A stretch of DNA of 64,000 nucleotides from Pseudomonas mucoides (GCF_015461845.1 NZ_JACOPW010000002.1:930001-994000), one strand, 5' to 3'; numbered from the stretch's first letter, positions 8,784 to 17,823 are shown. Made by a program: numbers and translations. Notes: a model not told the origin generated them from the letters alone.

Positions 8784-9173
8784 TCACTGCGGCTGAAAGG
8801 TTTGCAGGTAGGCCAGCAGGTTTTCGATCTTTTCCGGATCGCTGAGTCCCCAGAAAATCATCCGGGTGCCGGGGACCACTTGTTTCGGCGCTTCGAGGTA
8901 CGCGGTCAGTGTCTCGCGGGTCCAGACGATACCGGCGGCTTTCATCGCGTCGGAGTATTGGTAATCCGTGGTGCTGCCGGAGTGCCGGCCAAAGATGCCA
9001 TTGAGCTGCGGACCGAATGAACCCCGCGCCGACTCCCCGACCTGATGGCAGCCCCCGCAAATTCGCTTGAACAGTGTCGCACCCGCTTCAGCATCGCCGG
9101 CCGCGTGTGCCTGAAGGCTGAATACACCTGCAGTGAACAACAAGGTAAACGTGAGTGCAGCGGCTTTGTACAT
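8784..9173 (-). CDS. Periplasmic class I cytochrome c
   Basis: 129 aa from the ATG at 9173, chosen because GGGAA lies 6 nt upstream; an ATG two codons earlier abuts the same site. Signal peptide about 1-25 ending AHAAG. Heme motif CGGCH with Cys39, Cys42 and His43; likely distal ligand Met105 in PGTRMIFWGL, as in mitochondrial-type small cytochromes c. A soluble periplasmic electron carrier of about 11 kDa. No oxidase or dehydrogenase gene is adjacent, so its redox partners are unknown. The upstream in-frame extension lacks signal-peptide character and is rejected. Confidence 0.88.
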   Translation of the reverse strand: MYKAAALTFTLLFTAGVFSLQAHAAGDAEAGATLFKRICGGCHQVGESARGSFGPQLNGIFGRHSGSTTDYQYSDAMKAAGIVWTRETLTAYLEAPKQVVPGTRMIFWGLSDPEKIENLLAYLQTFQPQ

Positions 9174-9364
9174 GTTCATTTCCCAGTCGTGTTTCGTCAG
9201 GCGCGAAAGATGGGCGCCCGCTTGCGGGGGCGAAAGTCTACGCAAAGAATGGCTGTCTTCATAACCCACGGTGTCATCAGGGGTTATTCACTGACAGCTT
9301 CAAGCGCAGTCTCTATCCTGTGCGGGCGTATTGGCGTTTGACGAACATTCTATTGGAGACACCT

Positions 9365-9688
9365 GTGCTACCCCTGACCGCCCGCGAGGTTTACCAGACA
9401 TTGCGCGATGCCGCCCTGGGCATCCACCCTTTGCGGCGCCTCGATGAACACGCCGGGCCCGGCCAGATTCAGGTCGATATCGAAGGCTGGCGCCTGACCC
9501 TCGACGTCGACGGCGTCCATGTGCGCCACTGTCAACGCTGCCACAGCCCCGATGGCCGCGTGGGTGAACTCGACGGCTGGCAACGTTTTGGCACTGACCC
9601 GGTCAGTTTTCTCAGCGCATGGGAACTGGCCCAGATCGAGCGGCTGCTGACCAAGTGCCAAGGCGCACTTGCCAAACGCCAGTCATGA
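9365..9688 (+). CDS. Conserved small protein of unknown function with CxxC
   Basis: 107 aa from GTG 9365, with GGAG 7 nt upstream. It begins LTAREVYQTLRDAALG, a pattern I associate with short pseudomonad proteins of unknown function. The middle forms two beta-like strands (IQVDIEGWRLTLDVDG) leading to HCQRCHSPDGR, where Cys56 and Cys59 with flanking histidines could bind a metal or be redox active. The C-terminus is helical. No signal peptide. An intrinsic terminator starts at its stop codon. No function assigned. Confidence 0.65.
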   Translation: MLPLTAREVYQTLRDAALGIHPLRRLDEHAGPGQIQVDIEGWRLTLDVDGVHVRHCQRCHSPDGRVGELDGWQRFGTDPVSFLSAWELAQIERLLTKCQGALAKRQS

Positions 9689-9715
9689 AAAAGCCCGGAT
9701 AAACCGGTCTTTTTT
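9688..9715 (+). terminator. Intrinsic terminator after the CxxC protein gene
   Basis: A-run, GC stem (CCGG / CCGG with a 5-nt ATAAA loop and one mismatch), then six T residues, beginning at the stop codon. The A and T runs pair, so it may work on both strands. Confidence 0.7.
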
Positions 9716-9851
9716 CGTTGTTCGTCCCGCAGCCCAGGCCATTGCCCTCCTCCACGTGCCTCACGCCAGATGCATTCACAAAGAAGCAGAAAGTAGTCGC
9801 GAGACTGCGTAATAATCGGGTCCAATCGATAAATACTGAGGAGTGAGTTTT

Positions 9852-10361
9852 ATGACCACGCAATCCGAAACCGCCATTCTGGCCGGCGGCTGCTTCTGGG
9901 GTATGCAGGATTTGATCAGGCGAATGCCCGGCGTGCTGTCTACCCGGGTCGGTTACTCGGGCGGCGATGTGCCCAACGCCACGTACCGCAATCATGGCAC
10001 CCATGCGGAAGCCATCGAGATTGTGTTCAATCCGGCGGTGATCAGCTATCGCCAGATCCTCGAATTTTTCTTCCAGATTCATGACCCTTCGACGGCCAAT
10101 CGTCAGGGCAACGACATCGGCCTCAGCTACCGTTCGGCGATCTTCTATCTCAACGAAGAACAACGCGATGTCGCCGAGGACACCGTGGCTGATGTCGATG
10201 CGTCCGGCCTGTGGCCTGGCAAGGCCGTGACGGAAATAGCCCCCGCCGGCCCGTTCTGGCAGGCCGAGCCGGAGCATCAGGACTACCTCGAAAAAGTACC
10301 CAATGGCTACACCTGCCATTTCATTCGGCCGAACTGGAAACTGCCAAAACGCGCACTCTGA
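9852..10361 (+). CDS. msrA: Peptide-methionine (S)-S-oxide reductase MsrA
   Basis: 169 aa. The catalytic Cys14 sits in the invariant GGCFWG motif near the N-terminus. Other family blocks are visible: [41 protein letters not shown] and YRSAIFY. A Cys near the C-terminus (GYTCHF) is a candidate resolving cysteine. It reduces methionine-S-sulfoxide in proteins using thioredoxin in the cytosol. Start at ATG 9852 with a strong GAGGAG site; a GTG nine bases earlier is less likely. Compared with the longer MsrA type (about 210 aa) this is the compact form. Confidence 0.93.
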   Translation: MTTQSETAILAGGCFWGMQDLIRRMPGVLSTRVGYSGGDVPNATYRNHGTHAEAIEIVFNPAVISYRQILEFFFQIHDPSTANRQGNDIGLSYRSAIFYLNEEQRDVAEDTVADVDASGLWPGKAVTEIAPAGPFWQAEPEHQDYLEKVPNGYTCHFIRPNWKLPKRAL

Positions 10362-10374
10362 AGCAATGACTCGA

Positions 10375-10399
10375 GTCGCGAGCAGGCACGCTCCCACAG
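10375..10399. repeat. Single degenerate REP element
   Basis: A GTCGCGAGCAGGCACGCTCC core followed by CACAG, matching the shape of the other REP units in this window with changes in one arm. It lies between msrA and the convergent ptrR gene. Confidence 0.6.
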
Positions 10400-10405
10400 T
10401 GTTAT

Positions 10406-10438
10406 GGGGTGGGTTCAAGGTTGTGCTTGAACCACCCC
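10406..10438. terminator. Long hairpin spanning the ptrR stop codon
   Basis: Arms GGGGTGGGTTCAAG and CTTGAACCACCCC (13 pairs with one bulged G) around a 6-nt loop. The dyad includes the ptrR TGA. It separates the convergent msrA and ptrR genes. No U-run, so termination is inferred. Confidence 0.45.
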
Positions 10439-11305
10439 ACGCTCTTCCAGCAAGCGCACAAACATGGTCAAACTCTGGGACACCGTTCCTCGGCGCCACA
10501 CCAGCCACGTGCGCAAATACCGGAACGATTCGGACAACGGCCAGATACTCACCGTGGTGCACCCCGGCATGCTTTCCAGCATGCTGCGCGGCATCAACGC
10601 CAGGCCGGCACCGGCGCTGACGCAGGCCAGCATGCCGTGATAGGACTCCATTTCGAAGATCTTGCCCGGCACCGCCGCATCCTTGCTGAACCAGCTCTCA
10701 AAGTGGTGCCGGTACGAGCAATTGGAGCGGAAGGCGTAGATATTTTCGCCGTTCACATCCTGCGCCCGGTGGATCGGCGAATGGTTGAGCGGCGCGATCA
10801 GCACCATCTCTTCCTCGAACGCCGGCACGCCTTCCAGTGCCGGGTGCAGCACCGGCCCGTCGACAAACGCGGCAGCCAACCGCCCCGACAACACCCCATC
10901 AATCATCGTCCCCGAAGGGCCGGTCGACAGGTCCAGTTCAACCTTGGCGTGTTTCTGGTTGTAGGCCGCCAGCAGCCCGGGAATGCGCACCGCCGCCGTG
11001 CTTTCCAGCGACCCCAGTGGAAACGAGCCTTGCGGTTCTTCCCCTGCCACAGTGGCACGGGCTTCCTGCACCAGGTCGAGGATGCGCCGGGCATAGTCGA
11101 GAAAACTCCACCCGGCCGGCGACAGGCGCAGGCGGCTTTTCTCGCGGATAAACAGGTCCACGCCCAAGTCCTGCTCCAACTGCTTGATCCGCGTGGTCAA
11201 GTTGGAAGGCACGCGGTGGATGTGCTGTGCGGCGACGCTGATGCTGCCGTGCTCGGCAACGGCCTTGAAGATTTCCAGCTGAACCAGATCCAAGTCATTC
11301 TCCAA
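10415..11305 (-). CDS. ptrR: LysR-family regulator, PtrR-like
   Basis: 296 aa. N-terminal winged HTH (about 5-65: [38 protein letters not shown] split by the turn), linker helix, then a LysR substrate domain (about 95-290). It is divergent from, and separated by 88 bp from, a Sad-type succinate-semialdehyde dehydrogenase gene, the same arrangement as E. coli ptrR(yneJ)-sad(yneI), where PtrR controls sad in putrescine and GABA use. The symbol is given on context plus family. A perfect dyad in the shared promoter gap is a candidate binding site. Confidence 0.8.
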   Translation of the reverse strand: MENDLDLVQLEIFKAVAEHGSISVAAQHIHRVPSNLTTRIKQLEQDLGVDLFIREKSRLRLSPAGWSFLDYARRILDLVQEARATVAGEEPQGSFPLGSLESTAAVRIPGLLAAYNQKHAKVELDLSTGPSGTMIDGVLSGRLAAAFVDGPVLHPALEGVPAFEEEMVLIAPLNHSPIHRAQDVNGENIYAFRSNCSYRHHFESWFSKDAAVPGKIFEMESYHGMLACVSAGAGLALMPRSMLESMPGCTTVSIWPLSESFRYLRTWLVWRRGTVSQSLTMFVRLLEERGVVQAQP

Positions 11306-11316
11306 ACGTGAACGAT

Positions 11317-11327
11317 ATGCTCAGCAT
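11317..11327. promoter_or_regulatory. Perfect dyad ATGCTCAGCAT in the ptrR-sad gap
   Basis: An 11-bp perfect palindrome within the 88-bp divergent promoter region, 12 bp upstream of the ptrR start. LysR regulators usually bind a dyad of T-N11-A form in such gaps; this is the only clear dyad there. Confidence 0.4.
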
Positions 11328-11393
11328 TATTCAGTTTCCGAAAAACAAACGCCACCGTAACCTGAGCGCATTCCCACCTAGCAGGACGGTGCC

Positions 11394-12785
11394 ATGACCC
11401 GCGTTTCCAGCCTTACCCACGCCATTTCGATCAACCCGACCACCAGCGAGCAGATCGGCCACTACCCTTTTGAGTCCGACTCGGCACTGCAAGCCGCCCT
11501 GTCGCGGGCCGCAGGCGGCTTCCGTGTCTGGCGCAAAACCGCCGTGGCGCAACGCTCGCAATTGCTGATCGCCCTGGCTCAGGCCCTGCGCAACAGTGCC
11601 GACACAATGGCCACCATGATCACCCAGGAGATGGGCAAGCCCATCTCCCAGGCCCGTGGCGAAATCGAAAAGTGCGCGCAGCTCTGCGAGTGGTACGCCG
11701 AACACGGCCCGGCCATGCTCAACGCCGAATCGACGCTGGTTGAAGGCGGCAAGGCGCGCATCGAATACCGCCCGCTCGGGCCGATTCTCGCGGTGATGCC
11801 GTGGAACTTCCCGATCTGGCAAGTGCTGCGCGGCGCCGTTCCAGCGTTGATCGCCGGCAACACCTACGTGCTCAAACACGCTCCCAACGTCATGGGCAGC
11901 GCTTACCTGCTACTGGACGCTTTCAAGAACGCCGATTTCCCTGAAGGGGTTTTCGAAGTACTGAACGTCACGCCGGACGGCGTTTCCACGGCGATTGCCG
12001 ACCCGCGCATCGCCGCTGTGACCCTCACCGGCAGCGTGCGCGCCGGCATGGCCATCGGCGCTCAGGCTGGGGCGGCATTGAAAAAATGCGTGCTGGAACT
12101 GGGCGGTTCCGATCCGTTTATCGTGCTCAACGATGCCGACCTCGATGAAGCAGTCAAAGCCGCCGTCATCGGCCGCTACCAGAACACCGGGCAAGTCTGC
12201 GCGGCGGCCAAGCGCTTGATCGTCGAGCAAGGCATTGTCGAGGAATTCACACGTAAATTCGTCGAAGCCACGGCCAAACTGGTGGTCGGCGATCCACTGG
12301 CCGCTGACACTTACCTCGGCCCGATGGCGCGGTTTGATCTGCGTGATGAACTGGATCAACAAGTGCGTGACACCCTCGAAGAAGGCGCGACCTTGTTGAT
12401 GGGCGGCAAGAAGGCGCAAGGGCCGGGTAACTTCTACGAACCGACCGTGTTTGCCAATGTCACCGACCAGATGACCTCGTTCAAACAGGAATTGTTTGGC
12501 CCGGTAGCCTCGATCATCACCGCACGCGACGCCGCCCATGCGCTGGAACTGGCGAATGACAGCGAGTTCGGCCTGGCGGCAACCGTCTTCACGGCCAATG
12601 TCGCGCTCGCCCAACAGATGGCCGGCGAACTGCAAACCGGCGGCGTGTTCATCAACGGCTACAGCGCTTCCGACCCCCGCGTGACCTTCGGCGGCGTGAA
12701 GAAAAGCGGGTTTGGCCGCGAGCTGTCGCACTTCGGCGTGCGCGAGTTCTGCAATGCCCAGACCGTGTGGCTGGACCGCCGCTAA
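11394..12785 (+). CDS. sad: NAD-dependent succinate-semialdehyde dehydrogenase, Sad type
   Basis: 463 aa, the length of E. coli Sad (YneI). Aldehyde dehydrogenase fold: cofactor loop PWNFP at 136-140, LTGSVRAG (about 211-218), general base Glu235 in LELGGSDPF and nucleophile Cys269 in NTGQVCAAAKR. It oxidises succinate semialdehyde to succinate, the last step of putrescine/GABA degradation, in the cytosol. AGGA lies about 8 nt before the ATG. Context with ptrR supports Sad rather than a generic aldehyde dehydrogenase; no gabT or puu genes are nearby. A strong bidirectional terminator follows. Confidence 0.88.
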   Translation: MTRVSSLTHAISINPTTSEQIGHYPFESDSALQAALSRAAGGFRVWRKTAVAQRSQLLIALAQALRNSADTMATMITQEMGKPISQARGEIEKCAQLCEWYAEHGPAMLNAESTLVEGGKARIEYRPLGPILAVMPWNFPIWQVLRGAVPALIAGNTYVLKHAPNVMGSAYLLLDAFKNADFPEGVFEVLNVTPDGVSTAIADPRIAAVTLTGSVRAGMAIGAQAGAALKKCVLELGGSDPFIVLNDADLDEAVKAAVIGRYQNTGQVCAAAKRLIVEQGIVEEFTRKFVEATAKLVVGDPLAADTYLGPMARFDLRDELDQQVRDTLEEGATLLMGGKKAQGPGNFYEPTVFANVTDQMTSFKQELFGPVASIITARDAAHALELANDSEFGLAATVFTANVALAQQMAGELQTGGVFINGYSASDPRVTFGGVKKSGFGRELSHFGVREFCNAQTVWLDRR

Positions 12786-12793
12786 GCGAAAAA

Positions 12794-12834
12794 CGCAGCC
12801 TGGGCGTCGTTGGCTCCCAGGCTGCGATTTTATT
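12794..12834. terminator. Bidirectional terminator after sad
   Basis: Perfect 11-bp arms CGCAGCCTGGG / CCCAGGCTGCG with an 11-nt loop, followed by ATTTTATT on the plus strand and an A/T run on the minus strand. It lies in the 44-bp gap between the convergent sad and NTF2-like genes. Confidence 0.85.
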
Positions 12835-13201
12835 CATGCACGAAATAGAGCTTGTTGACGATCATCCAGCGCTCATTGATTTTCAGTAACGACAAATAAT
12901 CGGTAAAGCGCATACCGGCATAGTCATCCATTACCTTGACGGCCGCAGCATCCCCCGTGATATCGACGCTGAGCGTTTCCCAAAACGGCTTGACCTCTCT
13001 GGGCGCCGGCCCCTCGGCCTTGATGGCGCTGACAAACTCATCCAGCGACGACCATTCCAGCGTTCCCTCGTAGTGACCGATGATGCGACAGGCGGGATGA
13101 AACGCGTGCCGCAGCAGCACTTCGTCGGCGAATACCATTCCTTCGACATAATTACGAATGACAACGCTGATGTGCTCCCTGTCCAGCGATTGAGCAGTCA
13201 T
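12830..13201 (-). CDS. NTF2-like / lumazine-binding-type protein
   Basis: 123 aa. A single cone-shaped NTF2-like domain: an N-terminal helix pair (IRNYVEGMVFADEVLLRHAFHP), then a beta-sheet with CRIIGHYEG, VSIDITGDAAAVKV-type strands and the closing YLSLLKINERWMIVNKLYF typical of the Lumazine_bd_2 subgroup. Members act as small-molecule binding or isomerase scaffolds; the substrate is unknown. Cytoplasmic, monocistronic, ending at the shared terminator. The GC-rich gap of about 130 bp to the divergent GST gene holds both promoters. Confidence 0.75.
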   Translation of the reverse strand: MTAQSLDREHISVVIRNYVEGMVFADEVLLRHAFHPACRIIGHYEGTLEWSSLDEFVSAIKAEGPAPREVKPFWETLSVDITGDAAAVKVMDDYAGMRFTDYLSLLKINERWMIVNKLYFVHE

Positions 13202-13330
13202 GACATACCTCCAGCTTTATCGTCCTCACACCGCCGGTGAGGGCTCAACCTAAAAAGTCTAGCACCGCGATTCGACCCCTCGTGCGCGGCGACTATGCTG
13301 TTGGAGGTCACTTTTCGGGAGGCGCTGAAG

Positions 13331-14002
13331 ATGTCCCTGACGCTTTATTACCATCCACTCTCGTCGTACTGCCACAAAGTGCTGATCGCGCTCTATGAGC
13401 ACGCAGTCGACTTCGACAAACGGATCATTGATCTGGGCAACGCCGCTGAAAAAGCCGAGTTGCAGGCGCTCTGGCCGATCGGCAAATTCCCGGTCATCCA
13501 TGATCACACCGGCCAGTGCGACGTGGCGGAGTCGACGATCATCATTGAATACCTGGATCACTATTTTGCCGGTCAACACCGGCTGATTCCGGGCCATTGG
13601 GACACGGCGCTGGAGGTCCGTCTGTGGGACCGGGTCTGCGACAACTACCTTCAGACGCCACTGCAACAGATTGTCCTGGATCGCATCCTCGGTGCGAACG
13701 GCAATCTGACCCAACAGCGCGCCACGCTACAGACCGTGTACGGCATGCTCGACCGCCAGTTGGCGAACAACGCCTGGCTGGCCAGCGCCGCGTTCAGCCT
13801 GGCCGATTGTTCAGCGGCCCCGGCGCTTTTCTATGCCGGTACCCTAGAGCAGATACCTGGTGAGCACGGCCATTTGAACGCCTATTTCGAGCGGCTGATG
13901 AACCGGCCATCCGTGCAGCGGGTGATCGACGAAGCCAGGCCTTACTTCTCGCTCTACCCGTTCGAACAAGACATCCCGCAACGGTTTCACCCGCGCCCCT
14001 AA
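13331..14002 (+). CDS. Glutathione S-transferase family protein
   Basis: 223 aa from ATG 13331; GGGAGG 10 nt upstream decides the start over the longer frame at 13295. N-terminal thioredoxin-like domain: SSYCHKV (residues 10-16, with Ser/Cys in the catalytic position), FPVIHD with the cis-Pro, and ESTIIIEYL for glutathione binding. C-terminal all-helical domain with the N-capping motif FSLADCSAAPAL. Likely conjugates or reduces electrophiles in the cytosol. Its stop overlaps the stop of the convergent aldo-keto reductase by 2 bp. Confidence 0.87.
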   Translation: MSLTLYYHPLSSYCHKVLIALYEHAVDFDKRIIDLGNAAEKAELQALWPIGKFPVIHDHTGQCDVAESTIIIEYLDHYFAGQHRLIPGHWDTALEVRLWDRVCDNYLQTPLQQIVLDRILGANGNLTQQRATLQTVYGMLDRQLANNAWLASAAFSLADCSAAPALFYAGTLEQIPGEHGHLNAYFERLMNRPSVQRVIDEARPYFSLYPFEQDIPQRFHPRP

Positions 14003-14943
14003 CGCACGATGTCGATCAATTGTTCGCGCTGCGCCCCCGTGAGCATCGGCCCGAAACCGGCGCCGGCATTGTCCGCCATGTAAGGCGGATTGCCGGTGCC
14101 GGGAATCACGCAGGTCACCGCCGAATGGGACAGCAGGAACTTCAACGCCAGTTGCGCCCAACTGGTGACCCCCACTTGCGCAGCCCAACCGGGCAGTGGC
14201 TTGCCCTTCATGCGTTCGAGCAAACCGCCACCACCGAAGGGCCGGTTGCAGATCACCGCCACCCCGCGTTCGCGACACAGCGGCAGGATGCGTCGCTCGA
14301 CACCGCGATCGTCCAGCGCATAGTTGATCTGCAAAAAATCCAGGGGCTCAGCCTTGAGCACCGCCTCCACTTCCTCATAGGCCGTCGGCGTGTAATGGGT
14401 GATGCCGATGTAGTGAATCCGACCTTGCTCCTTCCATTCGCGCAACGTCGGCAAATGGGTTTGCCAGTCCAGCAGGTTGTGGATCTGCATCAGATCGATG
14501 CGGTCGGTTTGCAGCAGGCTGAAGGACCGTTCCATCTGCGCAATACCTTCCTCGCGGCCACGGGTCCACACCTTGGTGGCGAGAAAGGCCGGCGAGCGCG
14601 GCTCATGGATCGACAGCAATTCACCGGTGGTCTGTTCGGCGCGGCCATACATCGGCGAGCAGTCGATGACGGTGCCGCCCTTCTTGAGCAAGACGCTGAG
14701 CACCTCTGGCAATTGTTTGTAGGCGAGGCTGGAAGGCTCGACATCAAAACCGCGATACGTGCCCAGCCCGACGATGGGCAATAGCTCGTTGCTGGAGGGA
14801 ATGGCGCGGGTCTGCATGGTCTTGCCTCCTGTTTCCGTCGACGGCGCCGAGGTTGCAAAAGCCCGATCGAAGGTGAAAACCGCCGGAACACCGGCAGCCA
14901 GCGTGAGAAATCGTCGACGCGTGTATCCGTCAGTGTGGCTCAT
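13999..14943 (-). CDS. Tat-exported aldo-keto reductase
   Basis: 314 aa from ATG 14943. The N-terminus has a twin-arginine signal (YTRRRFLTLAAG, then a hydrophobic stretch and an AFATSA cleavage region), so the enzyme is predicted to be exported folded to the periplasm. The catalytic tetrad of aldo-keto reductases can be seen: Asp and Tyr in IDCSPMYGRAE, Lys in ATKVWTRG and His in LMQIHNL. Export of an NADPH-dependent reductase is unusual, but Tat-signal AKRs occur as a known subgroup. The frame extends 33 codons upstream, but the Tat motif makes 14943 the sensible start. Confidence 0.85.
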   Translation of the reverse strand: MSHTDGYTRRRFLTLAAGVPAVFTFDRAFATSAPSTETGGKTMQTRAIPSSNELLPIVGLGTYRGFDVEPSSLAYKQLPEVLSVLLKKGGTVIDCSPMYGRAEQTTGELLSIHEPRSPAFLATKVWTRGREEGIAQMERSFSLLQTDRIDLMQIHNLLDWQTHLPTLREWKEQGRIHYIGITHYTPTAYEEVEAVLKAEPLDFLQINYALDDRGVERRILPLCRERGVAVICNRPFGGGGLLERMKGKPLPGWAAQVGVTSWAQLALKFLLSHSAVTCVIPGTGNPPYMADNAGAGFGPMLTGAQREQLIDIVR

Positions 14944-15041
14944 CGTATTGCCCGTGTGGCCCAACCCGGCGTGCCCCGCTACCGTTGAACTAAACTCTGG
15001 CACCGATCCCGTGTTAGCGGACCTCGATCCCAGAGCCGTCA

Positions 15042-15830
15042 ATGTCGCCCCCTAAAGTTAGTCGAATGTTCAGAACCCTGACGCTTCTCGTTGTCATCCT
15101 TGCTGCGTTGTACCTGACGCTGTGTGCGGCGTTGTTCGTGTTTCAGCGCGCGCTGATCTACTACCCGCAAGCCAGCGCGGCCACCACACCCGCATCACTG
15201 CTGACGCTGACGGTCGAAGATGCGCAAATACAGGTGTCGGTCAGGCCTCATGACGGCCCGAACGCCTTGATCTACTTCGGTGGTAACGCCGAGGATGTGT
15301 CTCGCAGTCTGTCCGGGTTTTCCCAGGCGTTCCCCGAGCAGGCGCTGTACTTGATGCACTACCGCGGGTTCGGCGGCAGCAGCGGCTCGCCCTCGGAGGA
15401 AGCGATTGCTCGTGATGCGCTGACCTTGTTTGACAAGGTCTACAGCAGCCATTCGAAGGTTGTCGTGGTCGGGCGCAGTCTCGGCTCGGGCGTCGCCGTG
15501 CGCCTGGCCAGTCAACGCCCGGTCTCGCGGTTGATCCTGATCACGCCCTACAACAGCCTCGAAAGCCTGGCCAGACAACAGTTTCGCTGGTTCCCGGTGA
15601 GGTGGCTGTTACAGGACCGCTTCGAATCCTGGCGATATGCAGCGCACATCACGGTGCCGACGCTGTTGATCGCCGCCAGCCACGACGAGGTCATCCCGCG
15701 TTCCAGCACGCAGCAGCTCTACACCCATTTCGCCCCCGGTGTGGCGACGTTGAAGGTGATACCGGGCACCGGCCATAACTCCATATCCGACAGCCCCGAG
15801 TACCTGAAGCTGCTGGGCGACGGATTATGA
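15042..15830 (+). CDS. Membrane-anchored alpha/beta hydrolase (YfhR-like)
   Basis: 262 aa; ATG 15066 is an alternative start that keeps the membrane anchor. One N-terminal membrane segment (about 11-32), then a serine-hydrolase fold: the nucleophile elbow GRSLGSG at about 146-152, oxyanion strand LMHYRGFGGSSG, acid Asp in ASHDEVIP and catalytic His in GTGHNSI near the C-terminus. This matches the YfhR/BEM46 group of anchored hydrolases; the substrate is unknown. No clear SD. Divergent from the aldo-keto reductase. Confidence 0.82.
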   Translation: MSPPKVSRMFRTLTLLVVILAALYLTLCAALFVFQRALIYYPQASAATTPASLLTLTVEDAQIQVSVRPHDGPNALIYFGGNAEDVSRSLSGFSQAFPEQALYLMHYRGFGGSSGSPSEEAIARDALTLFDKVYSSHSKVVVVGRSLGSGVAVRLASQRPVSRLILITPYNSLESLARQQFRWFPVRWLLQDRFESWRYAAHITVPTLLIAASHDEVIPRSSTQQLYTHFAPGVATLKVIPGTGHNSISDSPEYLKLLGDGL

Positions 15831-15943
15831 GATGGACTACCTTCATAGACAGTATCGATCACGCAGTCATCCAGAGTGATTGGACTCACCGCCCGCAAGC
15901 TCTTAGCCTGCGCGCGACGCGAAACACCTGAAGGCAGAACTCC

Positions 15944-16843
15944 ATGATCGTCAGACCCAAACCGAACTTCATCAACATCCTCAGCGCGATCAAGGGCTCC
16001 ATCGCCAAACGGATCGCCCTGCGCAGTTTGATGGTGACGCTATTGGCATCGGTCATCGTGCTCGTCGAGACTTTGCACCCCAGCTACTTTTCCAAAGTCA
16101 GCGCGACGCCGTTCACGCTGCTCGGTTTGTCGCTGTCGATCTTCATGAGCTTTCGCAACAACGCCTGTTATGACCGCTGGTATGAAGGCCGCAAAGCCTG
16201 GGGCGATGTGATCGTGGCGATTCGTTCGATGATTCGAGAAACCGTGATCATCAAGGACGCCGACACGCGCAACACCCTGCTGAGTCACTTGTGCGGGTTC
16301 GCCCACGCGCTCAACGCCAAACTGCGCCAGGAAAACGAACTGGCGGCGAGTGGCCGCTGGCTCGACCCGATCCCCAAGGACAACGCGCCGGACTTCAGCG
16401 GGCGCATATTGCTGCAGGTCGGCCAGCAGTGTTCGGCACTCAGCGAGTCGGGGGTGATCAACGAATGGCGCTACACGATCATGGCCAATCATCTGGCACA
16501 CCTGACCCAGGCACAGGCTGCCTGCGAACGGATCAAACACACGCCGCTACCGTTTGCCTACACCTTGCTATTGCACCGCACCAGCTACCTGTTCTGCTTC
16601 CTGCTGCCCTTCGCCATGGCCGAACCCCTGGGCTGGATGACCCCGATTTTCACGGCGATTGTCAGCTACACCTTTTTTGGCCTGGATGCGATTGGCGACG
16701 AACTGGAGGACCCGTTTGGCCGCGACGAAAACGACCTGCCCCTCGATGCGATCGTGCGCACCATCGAGCGGGAAATCCTCACCGCGATGGGGGAAACACA
16801 ACTTCCACCGGCGCTGGAACCGGTGGACTTTGTGTTGAAGTGA
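15944..16843 (+). CDS. Bestrophin-family (UPF0187) membrane channel
   Basis: 299 aa. Membrane segments at about 25-45 and 50-70, and again at about 210-255, with the family block MSFRNNACYDRWYEGRKAWG at about 68-87 and the C-terminal DAIGDELEDPFGRDENDLPLD (split: GDELEDPFG then DENDLPLD). Bacterial bestrophins form pentameric anion- or cation-conducting pores in the inner membrane. E. coli has such a gene (yneE) near sad/ptrR; here it is about 3 kb from that pair. It ends 2 bp before the convergent epimerase gene. Confidence 0.88.
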   Translation: MIVRPKPNFINILSAIKGSIAKRIALRSLMVTLLASVIVLVETLHPSYFSKVSATPFTLLGLSLSIFMSFRNNACYDRWYEGRKAWGDVIVAIRSMIRETVIIKDADTRNTLLSHLCGFAHALNAKLRQENELAASGRWLDPIPKDNAPDFSGRILLQVGQQCSALSESGVINEWRYTIMANHLAHLTQAQAACERIKHTPLPFAYTLLLHRTSYLFCFLLPFAMAEPLGWMTPIFTAIVSYTFFGLDAIGDELEDPFGRDENDLPLDAIVRTIEREILTAMGETQLPPALEPVDFVLK

Positions 16844-16845
16844 TT

Positions 16846-17823
16846 TCACACCTGATAAAAATCCCGGTACCACTCGACAAACTGCGCCACACCGGTTTCA
16901 ACCGTCACTTGCGGGCGGAAGTCGACCCAGTCCGCCAGCGCCGACACATCGGCCCAGGTCTTGATCACATCACCCGCTTGCATCGGCAAGTTATTGCGCA
17001 GCGCTTTGACCCCCAATGCCGACTCCAGGCATTCGATAAAATCCAGCAACGCGACCGGATGGCCACGGCCGATGTTGAAGAGACGGTTGACGCCCCCACT
17101 CTCGTGGTTCGCCACTGGCGGCTTTGTTCGCAAGCGGGCGATACCTTCGACGATATCGTCGACGTAGGTGAAATCGCGCGCCATCTGACCATGGTTGAAC
17201 ACCTCGATCGGCTGGCCCTTGAGGATCGCTTCGGTGAACTTGAACAGCGCCATGTCCGGGCGCCCCCAAGGCCCGTAGACGGTAAAAAAACGCAGGCCGC
17301 TGGCCTTCAGGCCGTACAGATGGCAGTAGCTGTCGGCGAGCAGTTCATTGGCGCGCTTGCTCGCGGCGTACAGCGAAACCGGATGATCCACCGGGTCATC
17401 CACACTGAACGGCAGCTTGTTATTGGCACCGTACACCGAACTGCTCGACGCGTAGATCAGGTGCGCGGGCGGATAGTGTCGACAGGCTTCCAGCACATTC
17501 AGGAAACCCACCAGGTTGGATTGCGCATAGGCGTCCGGGTTATCCAGCGAGTAACGAACCCCCGCTTGCGCCGCCAAGTGCACCACTTCGGTGAAGTGAT
17601 GTTCGTTGCACAACGCCATCAACGCAGGCTTGTCGATAATGTCCATTTTCTGAAAACGGAAGCCCTGCAACATGCTCAGTTGTTTGAGCCGGGCCTGTTT
17701 GAGTTCGACGCTGTAATAGTCATTGAGGTTGTCGACACCTATCACTTCAAGGCCTTGCAGGCATAACCGTTTGACCGTGTGAAACCCGATGAATCCCGCA
17801 GCGCCAGTCACAAGAACGGTCAT
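16846..17823 (-). CDS. NAD-dependent nucleotide-sugar epimerase (UDP-glucuronate 4-epimerase-like)
   Basis: 325 aa from ATG 17823; GGGGAGCAAGG precedes it. Extended SDR: GAAGFIG at 7-13, the region VIGVDNLNDYYSVELK typical of UDP-glucuronate epimerases, SSSSVYG and a YAASK catalytic motif, and FTVYGPWGRPDMA. These blocks match the GalA-forming epimerases (CapI/LspL type), which convert UDP-GlcA to UDP-GalA. It lies divergently from the EPS operon, separated by 604 bp. Because the operon encodes UDP-glucose dehydrogenase, this enzyme may feed it UDP-GalA. Context link inferred; family call firm. Confidence 0.82.
   Translation of the reverse strand: MTVLVTGAAGFIGFHTVKRLCLQGLEVIGVDNLNDYYSVELKQARLKQLSMLQGFRFQKMDIIDKPALMALCNEHHFTEVVHLAAQAGVRYSLDNPDAYAQSNLVGFLNVLEACRHYPPAHLIYASSSSVYGANNKLPFSVDDPVDHPVSLYAASKRANELLADSYCHLYGLKASGLRFFTVYGPWGRPDMALFKFTEAILKGQPIEVFNHGQMARDFTYVDDIVEGIARLRTKPPVANHESGGVNRLFNIGRGHPVALLDFIECLESALGVKALRNNLPMQAGDVIKTWADVSALADWVDFRPQVTVETGVAQFVEWYRDFYQV

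Noticed and set aside
16291..17766. 491-codon plus-strand frame across bestrophin and epimerase genes
   Set aside because: Overlaps two real genes in other frames and has shadow-like composition.
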